Shown: one piece after another, positions 25,535-33,978 of the stretch
Layout of the letters: the number at the start of each line of letters is the position of its first letter
Position numbering within the stretch: position 1 is the stretch's first letter
The notes under the pieces: generated by a model
What the model was told of the DNA's origin: nothing
What the model saw: only the letters and a program-made list of their open reading frames with translations
Database searches by the model: none
Position numbers and translations under genes: made by a program
NCBI GenBank assembly: GCA_019236675.1
Contig: JAFAIO010000448.1
Location: 1 to 38,475, forward strand
Source: Verrucomicrobiota bacterium
Lineage (GTDB): Bacteria; Verrucomicrobiota; Verrucomicrobiia; Chthoniobacterales; JAFAMB01
Reading direction: 5' to 3'
DNA length: 38,475 bases

Positions 25535-26533
25535 CTAGAGCGCTTTCAGTTCTGCGATATACGCCACACCTTCCTTCGCGAATGCGATCCAAACTGAATG
25601 AGTGTCTGGGTCGATCGCCAGGGTATGCGTTCCCTTCGGCGTCTCGACGTCACCCAACGATCTAGCGCCTTCGATGGTCTCTTCCAAAACCGATAGTTTA
25701 CCTTGGCCACTGGCGCAGTAAATCCGTTGGTTCCCTCGATCGAATGCGATTTGATCGACTCCGGGCGCGATATCAACTGACTTCAGACAGACGCCCGTGG
25801 TGCAATCCATTACCACCAACTTTCCGTTTCCACCGGCCGAAAATAATCGGCGCGTCTTTGAATCGATCGCTAGTCCGTGCGGTTTTTCAGCCGGTAACGT
25901 TGACCAAGTCTGTGCGACCGTGTTGGCCGTTGCATCAATCACTAACATTACGGGCTTGGACTTGATATTCTGAAATAGCCCATCAAAATCCGGATCGTAC
26001 AAAATGTATTCCGGAGCGGTCGGGATCGTAATCGTAGCGACAATTTTTTTAGCCATAGGGTCGACTACCCAAAGGTCTTCACCGTCATCATGATCCACGT
26101 ATACCATGCCGGTTTTCGGAAAATAAGTTAAGGCATCAGGGGGCCCTGGGAGATCAACCGCGCCACTCACTTCAAGTGTTCTGCGATCGACCTCGACTAG
26201 CTTCTTCTGATCGCTGACCGTGACGTAGTAATTGTCATGAGCAGCATCAACTGAGACACCCTGCGCCGCGCCGGTCGCAACGCTCTTAATAAATTTTCCG
26301 TCCGGAAGATTGAAGACGTCCAAAGATTTATTGCCGGTATGATCTGCTAATAACCGATGCATCTGCCGATCCACTTCGAGAAAATCGAACCCGCCTTTTG
26401 TTCCGGGCACCACCATCGATTCCCCGAGTGTCAATGGAGCCGAGAAGAGCGGGAGCGGACAAAGGCTCGTACTCAAGGCTAAGAGCAAATACTTGACGTT
26501 CCGACAAGGAGTCAGTCGCTGGAGAGTTTGCAT
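25535..26533 (-). CDS. Secreted YncE-like beta-propeller (YVTN repeat) protein
   Basis: 332 aa. Signal peptide about 1-32 (KYLLLALSTSLCPLPLFSA). The rest consists of about six or seven propeller blades with recurring patterns such as SLDVFNLPDGKFIKSV, LVEVDRRTLEVSG, LWVVDPMAKKIVATI, PHGLAIDSKTRRLF and TLAIDPDTHSVWIAF. Such proteins bind ligands or partners in the periplasm and have no known catalysis here. It is the first gene of a minus-strand group with the disrupted TonB receptor and the acid phosphatase, so it may assist the same uptake system. Confidence 0.85.
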   Translation of the reverse strand: MQTLQRLTPCRNVKYLLLALSTSLCPLPLFSAPLTLGESMVVPGTKGGFDFLEVDRQMHRLLADHTGNKSLDVFNLPDGKFIKSVATGAAQGVSVDAAHDNYYVTVSDQKKLVEVDRRTLEVSGAVDLPGPPDALTYFPKTGMVYVDHDDGEDLWVVDPMAKKIVATITIPTAPEYILYDPDFDGLFQNIKSKPVMLVIDATANTVAQTWSTLPAEKPHGLAIDSKTRRLFSAGGNGKLVVMDCTTGVCLKSVDIAPGVDQIAFDRGNQRIYCASGQGKLSVLEETIEGARSLGDVETPKGTHTLAIDPDTHSVWIAFAKEGVAYIAELKAL

Positions 26534-26590
26534 GATTTTCGGCGAATAGTAGCCGGATCGGTTGCGGGGGGAAGGGGGAAAAAGAAGTCA

Positions 26591-26862
26591 GGAGCTAGAA
26601 TCTAGGAGCTAGGAGGTTTTTGATGGGGCGAGGCTCCCGAAACGGTTAGGGGTGTGAACAGGGAAAATCACGGTTGTTTCACTGGGCAGCGCCAATAGGC
26701 CTTAACACGCTCCGAGCCGTGGTGCAGCGCTGGGTTACGGCTCGGCGCACGCATTGTCATAACAGCATTTTTACAAAATCTCGGCACCAGTCGCTCCGAT
26801 AGAGTCTGTTTCTCATTCGGGAGCCTCGCCCCACCAAAAATCCTCCTAGCTCCTGGCTCCTG
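26591..26862. repeat. Family B element with heptamer arms, copy 2
   Basis: Outer arms are heptamers GGAGCTA, GAATCTA, GGAGCTA, GGAGGTT (26591-26618) and, inverted, CCTCCTAGCTCCTGGCTCCT (26842 on). Just inside are TGGGGCGAGGCTCCCGA (26624-26640) and TTCGGGAGCCTCGCCCCA (26816-26833). The element makes up nearly all of the gap 26534-26906; no gene is seen. Confidence 0.85.
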
Positions 26863-26906
26863 CCATCCCCTTGCGGTTGACCCGCTTCAACCATAGCTTC
26901 CCGGCT

Positions 26907-27248
26907 ATGCGTTGGATGTTTGTAATCGCTGCGATTGTCTTGCTATCAAGCGCGCTACTGGCGGATCCCATCACGGTCGATTCTCTACCTGGCCCTGTTC
27001 GGGACAGTTTAAAGAGTGTTCTTCAGAATCCGCAGGAAGCGGTCGCAAATATCGAGACTTACGACTGGGGTCCGGCCCTCATTTACAAGATCAGCATCAC
27101 CCTCAACAGCCAACCTTACCTCGAGGTGCATATCGCCGATACTGGCCAAATCTTGCGTACTGACGAAAACGTGGACATGGCAGACAAAGACGATGATGCG
27201 GACGATAGCGACGCGACACCCAGCCCGAGCCCGGCTAGCTCGCCTTAG
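26907..27248 (+). CDS. Small exported PepSY-like protein
   Basis: 113 aa from ATG 26907 (a TTG 36 nt upstream is possible). Signal peptide ends around LLSSALLA. The body (VDSLPGPVRDSLKSVL, ANIETYDWGPALIYKISI, YLEVHIADTGQIL) has the beta-alpha-beta look of PepSY-like domains, which inhibit proteases or bind ligands in the periplasm. The C-terminus is acidic (MADKDDDADDSD), then PSPSPASSP. The last residues ASSP and the TAG stop lie inside a heptamer-element end, and the convergent mobA gene ends with the same residues. Confidence 0.6.
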   Translation: MRWMFVIAAIVLLSSALLADPITVDSLPGPVRDSLKSVLQNPQEAVANIETYDWGPALIYKISITLNSQPYLEVHIADTGQILRTDENVDMADKDDDADDSDATPSPSPASSP

Positions 27249-27371
27249 GCTCGCTGAATAGCAAATAGCAGATAGCAAATAGCAGATTAAATTCGCAGCC
27301 ACGCGCGCCCGGCCATTTGCTATCTGCTATTTGCTATTTGTCATTCGCTAGCGAGCCTAAGGCGAGCTAGC
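27234..27371. repeat. Family D element with 22-bp perfect ends, shared by two gene termini
   Basis: The 22-bp ends at 27234-27255 and 27350-27371 (core CTAGCTCGCCTTAGGCTCGC) are exact reverse complements. Inside are heptamers AATAGCA, AATAGCA, GATAGCA, AATAGCA and, inverted, TTTGCTATCTGCTATTTGC. The PepSY-like gene ends in the left arm and mobA ends in the right arm, both with codons for ASSP and TAG. Confidence 0.95.
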
Positions 27372-27953
27372 GAGGTCCTCCGGCGAATTCCAGTTCTGAA
27401 ACAGGGCCATTTCGCCGGAAGCAACCTTTTGGATGTTTACGAGACCGTTCCGTTCCAGCTGGCGGGCGAAAGCTTGAACACTGCGCTTACCCTGCTGCAA
27501 AAAGGTGAGTGCAACCGTAGCTGCTTCCACCGGATATACGGCGGCCACTGGCTCCAGATCTTCCTCGATTGCCGGTACAACGCCAGAGCCGGGCGTTGAC
27601 GCCTGAACCAATGACCTTAAGTAGGTTGAACTCATATTGGGCAGGTCGACCGCCAAAACCAGCAACAACTTGGACTGAGCAATCTTCAGACAACTGAGAA
27701 TACCGGCAAGTGGGCCTCCGTTTTCGACAACGTCAGGCACCACCTTTGCATCCGGCGGGTATTCGAGATCGGGTAATCCCGAGACCAGTAACTCGGCAGG
27801 TGCAAGCTCGCGCAGAACTTCTAATTGGCGTTTCCAGAGGGGCACTGGTTCTCCGCGCCAATCGACAAGCAGAAGCCTTTTGTCGCGCCCCATCCGCCGC
27901 GAACGTCCGCCGGCTAAGAGAGCCGCGGAGAAGGGAAGAAGCGACGAGGGCAC
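27357..27953 (-). CDS. mobA: Molybdenum cofactor guanylyltransferase
   Basis: Transfers GMP from GTP to molybdopterin to make the guanine dinucleotide cofactor in the cytoplasm. 198 aa, normal for the family. The signature LLAGGRSRRMGRDKRLL is at about 12-28; then LLVSG, VPDVVENGGPLAGILSCL and LVLAVDLPNMS, the metal-binding Asp motif. The start is GTG 27953, with no evident ribosome binding site because a heptamer element occupies the upstream sequence. The C-terminus (EDLASSP) ends in a repeat arm. It is divergent from trpA. Confidence 0.9.
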   Translation of the reverse strand: MPSSLLPFSAALLAGGRSRRMGRDKRLLLVDWRGEPVPLWKRQLEVLRELAPAELLVSGLPDLEYPPDAKVVPDVVENGGPLAGILSCLKIAQSKLLLVLAVDLPNMSSTYLRSLVQASTPGSGVVPAIEEDLEPVAAVYPVEAATVALTFLQQGKRSVQAFARQLERNGLVNIQKVASGEMALFQNWNSPEDLASSP

Positions 27954-27957
27954 GGAT

Positions 27958-28055
27958 AGAATAGCAAATAGCAGATAGCAGATAGCAAATAAAGAGAGCC
28001 CGCGTCGCGCTCCAGAAGAACAATTTGCTATTTGCTATCTGCTATTTGCTATTCT
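27958..28055. repeat. Family D heptamer element in the mobA-trpA divergent promoter region
   Basis: AATAGCA, AATAGCA, GATAGCA, GATAGCA, AATAAAG (27960 on) faces TTTGCTATTTGCTATCTGC and TATTTGCTATTCT (28024-28055). The element occupies nearly all 110 bp between the two divergent start codons, leaving 8 bp before trpA and 4 bp before mobA. Confidence 0.9.
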
Positions 28056-28063
28056 GTCCGCAC

Positions 28064-28870
28064 ATGACCAACCGGATTGACGAGAAATTCACTGCTCTTA
28101 AACGAGACAATCGAAGCGCCTTCATTGTGTACATCACAGGTGGCGACCCCAGTCTGGAGAGGACCATCGAGATCGCGGCTACGCTTGAACGAGCCGGCGC
28201 TGATGTCCTGGAAATCGGCGTTCCCTTCTCAGATCCGCTGGCCGACGGAATCGCCAACCAACTCGGGGCCCAACGAGCTCTCCAAGCCGGAGCCACTCTC
28301 CCCAAGCTGCTCTACACGATTTCGTTAATCCGGAGCAGGATCAGCTTGCCCATTGTTTTATACAGCTATCTCAACCCAATCTTCCAGTATGGGTTCCCGC
28401 AGTTTGAAGAAGACGCGCTGGCCGCCGGCGTTGACGGAATCCTGTTCTTGGATCTGCCCCCGGAAGAAGGGATAGACTCAAGTCACGCTCACCGAATCCA
28501 TCGAATCCGCTTGATCGCTCCCACGACGCCGGAAGAACGGATAAGGTCCATCACAGGGCACGCCAGCGGCTTCGTTTACTATGTTTCTCGCGAGGGTGTG
28601 ACCGGAGAACGTGATGATCTGGCCGGTTCGATCCCTGAACGCCTCGGGCAGATTCGAAAACACACTACTCTCCCAGTCGTGGTCGGATTCGGCATCTCAA
28701 GCCCTGCCCAAGCCGCTCAAGTCGCCGCTTGGGCAGACGGCGTCGTTGTTGGCAGCGCAATTGTGCGCAAAATCGGAGAACTGGGCAAGGATCCGGGCCT
28801 ATCTCAGAAGCTCCTGGATTTCGTCACACCGATTGGGGATGCGGTGCATTCCGTGGTGAAAGGAACGTGA
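28064..28870 (+). CDS. trpA: Tryptophan synthase alpha subunit
   Basis: Cleaves indole-3-glycerol phosphate to indole and glyceraldehyde 3-phosphate, passing indole to TrpB. 268 aa from ATG 28064; upstream frame is repeat-derived. Catalytic Glu50 (VLEIGVPFSDP) and Asp61 (PLADG) are present, with YITGGDP, YLNPIFQYG, LFLDLPPEE, APTTPEERI, YYVSREGVTG and GFGISSP. After ADG the family usually reads GPxIQ; here it is GIANQ, a mild deviation. trpB is not adjacent. No Shine-Dalgarno is seen; the heptamer element abuts the start. Confidence 0.95.
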   Translation: MTNRIDEKFTALKRDNRSAFIVYITGGDPSLERTIEIAATLERAGADVLEIGVPFSDPLADGIANQLGAQRALQAGATLPKLLYTISLIRSRISLPIVLYSYLNPIFQYGFPQFEEDALAAGVDGILFLDLPPEEGIDSSHAHRIHRIRLIAPTTPEERIRSITGHASGFVYYVSREGVTGERDDLAGSIPERLGQIRKHTTLPVVVGFGISSPAQAAQVAAWADGVVVGSAIVRKIGELGKDPGLSQKLLDFVTPIGDAVHSVVKGT

Positions 28871-28889
28871 TGGTCTGGCCGCCCAAAGT

Positions 28890-29209
28890 TTTGGTGGGGC
28901 GAGGCTCCAGCACGACCTAAGACTTTGAACGCAGCTGCTGACGTTTGATGAAACCCAACGCCGTGCTAGACCGAAGCGTGTGCCGAGCGGTGGGTGGTCT
29001 GGCGCAATCGTTAGCATCTTGGTTTGGGGCGAGACGGCCACATGCATCGCCCAAACAACGCGCATCACCATGCCGCGCGATATACCCCGGCACCTAACGC
29101 TACGTCGGACAAGCCGGCGAGCATATGGGTGCAACCAGGTGCTGGCACTAGGCACGTCGGCGGCCTACGTCAATATAATCTGCCTGTTCAGGAGCCTCGT
29201 CCCAGCAAA
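28890..29209. repeat. Family B element, copy 3
   Basis: TTTGGTGGGGCGAGGCTCCA (28890) faces CAGGAGCCTCGTCCCAGCAAA's first 20 bases at 29189. Internal sequence near the right end (TCAATATAATCTGCC) resembles that in copy 1 (8279). It fills the 343-bp space between trpA and the next gene; no other gene is seen. Confidence 0.8.
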
Positions 29210-29213
29210 TTTG

Positions 29214-29606
29214 CTATGGAACCAACTTCGGGAACAGCTTCTTGCACTGTTCCGAAATAATCGGGTATTCCCACTTTTTTCCTTGGAACGCGTTGATAAC
29301 GCCCAGGAGCCATAGAACAAAGCCGCCGATCATCAAAATCAAGTAAACCAATCCCAACAGAAGCGGACCCAGAAGTGGAATGTGTACAAGGATCGCGGCT
29401 ACAATCGAGTAAGCAATCCAAAGCACTATCCACGTACAACCGAAAAATATGCTCTGCACCGCCCAGTGCCGCGCCAAAGAGTCTTTCTTTTCAATAAAAT
29501 AAAAGATAATCCCGGCAAGGGGAGGAAAGATGGCGGCAATCCCAGAAGCAATGTGGGATGCAAGACCTGTATCGCTATTCGGATTTGAAGTAGGTGAACC
29601 AGACAT
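29214..29606 (-). CDS. DUF4870-type small membrane protein
   Basis: 130 aa from ATG 29606 (MSGSPTSNPN). Three transmembrane helices: SGIAAIFPPLAGIIFYFI, IVLWIAYSIVAAILVHI, and LLLGLVYLILMIGGFVLWLL. The EKKDSLARHWAVQSI loop between helix 1 and 2 and the terminal GVINAFQGKKWEYPII are hallmarks of DUF4870/Tic20-like proteins. Function is unknown; possibly a membrane-associated chaperone-like role. It is divergent from ychF, with 118 bp between starts. Confidence 0.85.
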   Translation of the reverse strand: MSGSPTSNPNSDTGLASHIASGIAAIFPPLAGIIFYFIEKKDSLARHWAVQSIFFGCTWIVLWIAYSIVAAILVHIPLLGPLLLGLVYLILMIGGFVLWLLGVINAFQGKKWEYPIISEQCKKLFPKLVP

Positions 29607-29724
29607 ATCGGAATAAGTTGGGAATTGGCAAAGAGGGACCTCGCGGGAGGATCGTATGGCGGACCTGTAGAAAGTCAAGATTTCGCGTGCTGATTTGTCG
29701 CGCATCGATAAGTTTCCCGCCCTT

Positions 29725-30843
29725 ATGTTAAGCGCTGGTATCGTTGGGCTGCCAAACGTCGGAAAATCGACTCTATTCAATGCCGTAACTCGGACCCGAA
29801 AGGCGGAAGCAGCCAACTATCCATTCTGCACGATTGAACCGAACCAGGGCGTCGTAACCGTTCCGGACGACCGGTTGGCCGCCTTGTCAGCTATTTCCAA
29901 GTCGCAGAAAACCATACCCGCCGTGGTCGAATTTGTGGACATCGCCGGTCTGGTAAAAGGCGCCAGCCAGGGTGAAGGCCTCGGTAATCAATTTCTCAGT
30001 CATATTCGTGAGGTTGATGCAATTGTTCAGGTGGTACGCTGCTTCGAAAGCGGCGAAATTCATCACGTCAGCGGCACGGTTGATCCACTTCGCGACATTG
30101 AAGTCATCAACACCGAATTGATCCTGGCCGATCTGAGCGCTCTGCAGAAGCGGGCTGAACGCTTACAGAAACAGGTGAGGGCCGGAGATAAACAAGCCAA
30201 GGCTGAGGCGGCTCTGATCGACAAGCTCTTGCCGAGCCTTAATGACGGGCGGCCTGCTTCAGCCATTTCCCTATCTCAGGAAGAAAACGATTTATTGCGT
30301 TCCTTTTTCTTATTAACCGCTAAACCGACGATTTTTGCCTGCAACGTGGCGGAAGCCGACTTGGCCGCGATGCTCTCGGAAAAGGCCCCATCGACCGGCT
30401 ATGTTGCGCAAGTCAACGAATACGTCCAAACCCATCTCAATACGGAAGCCGTAGTCATCAGCGCCCAGATCGAAAGCGAATTGGTCGATTTGGACGCAGC
30501 AGAAGCCGCCGAGTATCTTGCCAGCCTTGGTTTAAAGGAGACCGGGGTCGGGAACCTGATACGTTCGGTGTATCATTTGCTTGGATTACGCACGTATTTT
30601 ACCACTGGTGAAAAGGAAACCCGGGCTTGGACTATCCATGCAGGGGACAAAGCTCCGGCCGCAGCCGGGGTCATTCATTCCGATTTCGAACGCGGCTTTA
30701 TTGCCGCTGAGACGGTGAGTTTCACCGAGCTCATCCAGCTTGGCTCATTTGCGAAAGCGCGAGAAGCAGGCAAGCTGCGAATCGAAGGAAAAGAGTACGT
30801 CGTTCAAGACGGAGACGTGATGGAGTTTCGTTTCAACGTGTAG
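29725..30843 (+). CDS. ychF: Ribosome-binding ATPase YchF
   Basis: An OBG-family P-loop protein that hydrolyses ATP, binds ribosomes and takes part in stress responses. 372 aa from ATG 29725, normal length. Walker A GLPNVGKS at 8-15, ANYPFCTIEPNQG switch I, VDIAGLVKGASQGEG switch II, and NVAE in place of the GTPase NKxD, which explains ATP preference. The C-terminal TGS domain shows TYFTTGEKETRAWTI and GKEYVVQDGDVMEFRFNV. Single gene, with repeats downstream. Confidence 0.97.
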   Translation: MLSAGIVGLPNVGKSTLFNAVTRTRKAEAANYPFCTIEPNQGVVTVPDDRLAALSAISKSQKTIPAVVEFVDIAGLVKGASQGEGLGNQFLSHIREVDAIVQVVRCFESGEIHHVSGTVDPLRDIEVINTELILADLSALQKRAERLQKQVRAGDKQAKAEAALIDKLLPSLNDGRPASAISLSQEENDLLRSFFLLTAKPTIFACNVAEADLAAMLSEKAPSTGYVAQVNEYVQTHLNTEAVVISAQIESELVDLDAAEAAEYLASLGLKETGVGNLIRSVYHLLGLRTYFTTGEKETRAWTIHAGDKAPAAAGVIHSDFERGFIAAETVSFTELIQLGSFAKAREAGKLRIEGKEYVVQDGDVMEFRFNV

Positions 30844-30861
30844 AGGGCGCGGAAAATGGCG

Positions 30862-31020
30862 TGATTGAGTATTGGAGTGACGGAGTGTTGGCGTAATGGG
30901 TAAAGGGTAAAGGCACCGTGCCCTTAGCTTTAAGCGTGAGTTTCCAAGGAGTTGTATTATAATTGGGCGTCACGCGATACGGCACAACCCCACTGCTTCA
31001 ATACTCCACCACTCCATTTA
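30862..31020. repeat. Family D octamer/heptamer pair
   Basis: Left arm ATTGGAGT, GACGGAGT, GTTGGCGT (8-nt units, 30871 on) then AATGGGT, AAAGGGT, AAAGGCA (7-nt). Right arm CAATACTCCACCACTCCATT at 30999 is the inverse of the first part. It occupies the gap between ychF and the TPR gene. Confidence 0.7.
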
Positions 31021-31032
31021 CTAAGCTGTTCC

Positions 31033-32610
31033 ATGCTTTCCTACGACCGGCGCGTCTTACTTGCTACCTACCTGCTGGTCCTTTTCGCCTCTTTCGCCGC
31101 CCGAGCTGAGTCTCTTATTACGCCCCTCAAACATGCATTCGAGCTAACCAAAAAAGGGGAGATTCTCGGTCTCGAACAGAAGGCCGATGAAGCTAGCGCT
31201 GCGTTCGAAGAAGCGATCGCACTCTACCAAAAACTAGCGGATCAAAATCCAAATGATGTGGCCGGCCGTCAGAGCCTAGCTTCTGCCTATGAAAAATTCG
31301 GCGACATGTTAGTAGGTAATAACCGTTTGGAACGAGGACTTGCTAACTATCAGAAAAGCTTGGAAATCCGACAAGCATTGGCGAATCAGGACTCCGGGAA
31401 TTCGGAGCGGTTACACGATTTTGTCGAAAGCCTGGCCAGGATGGGCAGAGGTTTAATCTTACAACATCAACTAGCTAATGGTCTCCAGTTTTATCAAAGA
31501 GCATGTGCAGCCGGCGATCGTTTGGTAAGGCATAACACCCAGAATTATGTTTGGGCTAGTGAGCAGGCGATAAACCAGGATTGGGTCGGTGAAATCTTGC
31601 TTTTGCTCAACAGTTACGATGAAGCTGCCGACGCTTATGCTCTGATCGGCGACACGGTCAAAACCTTGCCCGACACCGCCGATACCGATCTCAGCTGGTT
31701 AGTGGAGCTAGCGGTTAATCTCGATGATGCGGCGGCGCTGATTGTGACGAAAGGAAAGCCGCAGCAAGCGCTCCGGATCTTTGAGGTCGCCAGAGATCTG
31801 CGTCAGCAATTGGTAAATCGCGATACCGGTAACCAGGATTTCAAGCGAGACCTGGCGGTTGGTTTAGGAAACATCGCCTCTCTGTTGATTGGACGCGGTG
31901 AGCCCCTGGAAGCTTTGCCGGTGTGCCAAGAAGCCGTGGATCTCCTCAGCGAGATTAACGCGGCCTCGGACGACGGCAGCAAGGCTCAGCTCGCACTCGG
32001 AAATATTCTCGAACAGTACGGGCTAGCCGCCGAAAAGTTGACCCGATATGACGAGGCCCTGGAACACCTCGAGCAGAGCGCAACCGTTCTAAATAGAGCC
32101 GACGCCAAACTCGCTTCCGACACCACCGTTAAACAGGCGCTATGCCGGGTCGTATCTCGATGTGGTGCTCTGCTTGTCACCAAGCGCCGCTACTCGGATG
32201 CTCTCAACGCTTATCAACGAGTTCGCAATATACTGAGCGCCGCGTACCAGGCGAATCCGACCGACACGACTTTGGGCGTAGCATTAACCGTCGATCTAGA
32301 AGCAATCGGGTTTGTGTTTTCCGCCGAGCAAATGGCCACCCAAGCCGTAAACTCATACAAAGAGGCGAGCGCAATTTTGACCAAGCTTCGGCAACTTCAC
32401 CCCGAGAACCATGAGCTTGACGAGACTTTTGCCGGTACCGAGCTGGCACTGGGTAAGCTTCTTCGGGACCAAGGCGAATCAAAGGACGCCCGCGTTGCCT
32501 TCGAGCAATGCAGCCAAATTCTTTTTCACCTTCGGGAAACCGGCCAACTCGATGATCAAGGTGTCAATTGGCTGCACGAAGCGGACATGCAATTGAGACA
32601 GCCGTTCTGA
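31033..32610 (+). CDS. Exported TPR protein
   Basis: 525 aa from ATG 31033. A signal peptide (LLATYLLVLFASFAARA, about 9-25) precedes an all-helical body of TPR-like units, such as DEASAAFEEAIALYQKL, ASAYEKFGDMLV, ANYQKSLEIRQALA, QALRIFEVARDLRQQLV, EALEHLEQSATVL, and DALNAYQRVRNIL. No enzymatic domain follows, although this type of repeat often accompanies protein kinases in related bacteria. It likely scaffolds proteins in the periplasm. An in-frame extension upstream is repeat sequence and not taken. Confidence 0.8.
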   Translation: MLSYDRRVLLATYLLVLFASFAARAESLITPLKHAFELTKKGEILGLEQKADEASAAFEEAIALYQKLADQNPNDVAGRQSLASAYEKFGDMLVGNNRLERGLANYQKSLEIRQALANQDSGNSERLHDFVESLARMGRGLILQHQLANGLQFYQRACAAGDRLVRHNTQNYVWASEQAINQDWVGEILLLLNSYDEAADAYALIGDTVKTLPDTADTDLSWLVELAVNLDDAAALIVTKGKPQQALRIFEVARDLRQQLVNRDTGNQDFKRDLAVGLGNIASLLIGRGEPLEALPVCQEAVDLLSEINAASDDGSKAQLALGNILEQYGLAAEKLTRYDEALEHLEQSATVLNRADAKLASDTTVKQALCRVVSRCGALLVTKRRYSDALNAYQRVRNILSAAYQANPTDTTLGVALTVDLEAIGFVFSAEQMATQAVNSYKEASAILTKLRQLHPENHELDETFAGTELALGKLLRDQGESKDARVAFEQCSQILFHLRETGQLDDQGVNWLHEADMQLRQPF

Positions 32611-32622
32611 GCAGCTCGCGTG

Positions 32623-32807
32623 AGGCTCGCTGCAGGAGCTAGGAGCTAGAATCTAGGAGGTAGGAGGGGGCATGGTGAGCTAGACTCTCGTGGGCTGCAG
32701 TGGACGGTGCTTCCAGGGACTGGGGCCGCTGCGTCCGCTAGTGCGCCACACGCCGATACCCCCTCTCCTAGCTCCTAGATTCTAGCTCCTAGCTCCTGCA
32801 GCGAGCC
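32623..32807. repeat. Family D GGAGCTA element with 48-bp arms
   Basis: Left arm 32623-32670: GGCTCGCTGC then GGAGCTA, GGAGCTA, GAATCTA, GGAGGTA, GGAGGGG. Right arm 32758-32807 is the inverse, with two or three mismatches. About 87 bp of unrelated sequence lies between. No other content is seen between the TPR and VOC genes. Confidence 0.9.
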
Positions 32808-32881
32808 ATCGTCACCCAATCTTTACCCAGATCGCGGCGATTTGCGTTTGGCGGTTACAAATAAATCCATAAAGGTCCTTC

Positions 32882-33667
32882 ATGCCCCAAATCGACGAAT
32901 TCAGAATCGGTACATTTTGCTGGGCTGAGCTCAGCACGAACGACCAGCAGGCAGCGAAAGCGTTTTATAGTAAGATTTTCGGCTGGACGCCTGACGATCT
33001 TCCGATCGGACCGGACCAGTTCTATACCATGTTTCAGCTTGAGCAACGCGTGGTGGGCGCCACCTGTACCCTCAGCCAAGACCAACGGGAACACGGTGTT
33101 CCGCCCCATTGGATGTTATATGTGGCCGTAGAGGACGCCGACGCCACCACGGCGAAGGCAGAATCGCTCGGTGCACGCACCCTGGCGGAGCCTTTCGACG
33201 TGTTTGACGCCGGACGAATGGCCGTCATCCAAGATCCCACGGGCGCTATTTTTTCGATTTGGCAAGCCAAGAGCAGCATCGGAATCCGTTTAACCGGCGT
33301 TCCCGGTACGTTCTGTTGGGCGGACTTAGCCACTCCGGATCAGGCTGCCGCGGAGGTCTTTTATCGGTCTCTGTTCGGATGGGAATTTCCACCGGGCGAG
33401 ATTCATACGGGCTATCTCCACATCGTTAACCGCGGCGAGTTCATCGGTGGTATTCCACCGGTTAGACCTTCCGACGGCGCGCCGCCCCACTGGTTGCTCT
33501 ATTTCCTGGTAGCTAAGTTGGACCTGGCGCTTGAGCAGTTGAAGCAAGGCGGTGGCACCGTGGTGGTTCCGGCAACCGAGATAGAAAAGGCGGGCCGATT
33601 CGCCGTTGTTCAAGATCCGCAAGGAGCGTTCTTCGCATTTTTCGAGAGTCCAGGGGCGACGGCATAG
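32882..33667 (+). CDS. Two-domain VOC (glyoxalase/bleomycin-resistance fold) protein
   Basis: 261 aa with two tandem VOC modules. Module 1 spans about 8-125 (GTFCWAELSTNDQQAAKAFYSKIFGW, shortened: TNDQQAAKAFYSKIFGW; AVIQDPTGAIFSIWQ). Module 2 spans about 140-258 (GTFCWADLATPDQAAAEVFY, AVVQDPQGAFFAFFE). This is the COG3324/CFP-30-like group; metal-dependent lyase, isomerase or dioxygenase chemistry is typical of the fold, but the reaction here cannot be read. ATG 32882 has AAGG 8 nt upstream. Single gene between repeats. Confidence 0.85.
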   Translation: MPQIDEFRIGTFCWAELSTNDQQAAKAFYSKIFGWTPDDLPIGPDQFYTMFQLEQRVVGATCTLSQDQREHGVPPHWMLYVAVEDADATTAKAESLGARTLAEPFDVFDAGRMAVIQDPTGAIFSIWQAKSSIGIRLTGVPGTFCWADLATPDQAAAEVFYRSLFGWEFPPGEIHTGYLHIVNRGEFIGGIPPVRPSDGAPPHWLLYFLVAKLDLALEQLKQGGGTVVVPATEIEKAGRFAVVQDPQGAFFAFFESPGATA

Positions 33668-33680
33668 AGCCGCGCTGAAA

Positions 33681-33858
33681 ACGGAAACGAACCGCAGATT
33701 AACGCAGATACTCGGTCTGGGCTTCGACTACGCGTCTGATCGATAGAACATTCCTTCCGATAGTGGCTCTGATTTCGACCAGTAATCGACCCTAAAACGT
33801 GTTCTTCGGACTAGTCTAATCTACGTGTATCTGTGTTAATCTGCGGTTCGTTTTCCGT
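33681..33858. repeat. Family E inverted pair (ACCGCAGATTAACGCAGAT)
   Basis: GAACCGCAGATTAACGCAG (33689 on) preceded by ACGGAAAC faces ATCTGTGTTAATCTGCGG (33829-33846) followed by TTCGTTTTCCGT. Arms of about 31 bp differ at a few positions, with about 110 bp between. The motif is known from scattered bacterial genomes. Rest of 33668-33978 holds no gene. Confidence 0.8.
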
Positions 33859-33978
33859 CTGTGGGGCCTACGGGTGTACGGGCCGAACCGCGACCTGATG
33901 ACCTCCGCGCCCTAGAGTTTGGACCAAACCACACGAACCCTTTGCGTCGCCCGGATCCAACGATTACTTAGGTCCATA

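Noticed and set aside
27234-28055. Possible CRISPR array (regularly repeated short units)
   Set aside because: Units are 7 nt, contiguous and mirrored, with no spacers of 25-40 nt and no cas genes nearby.
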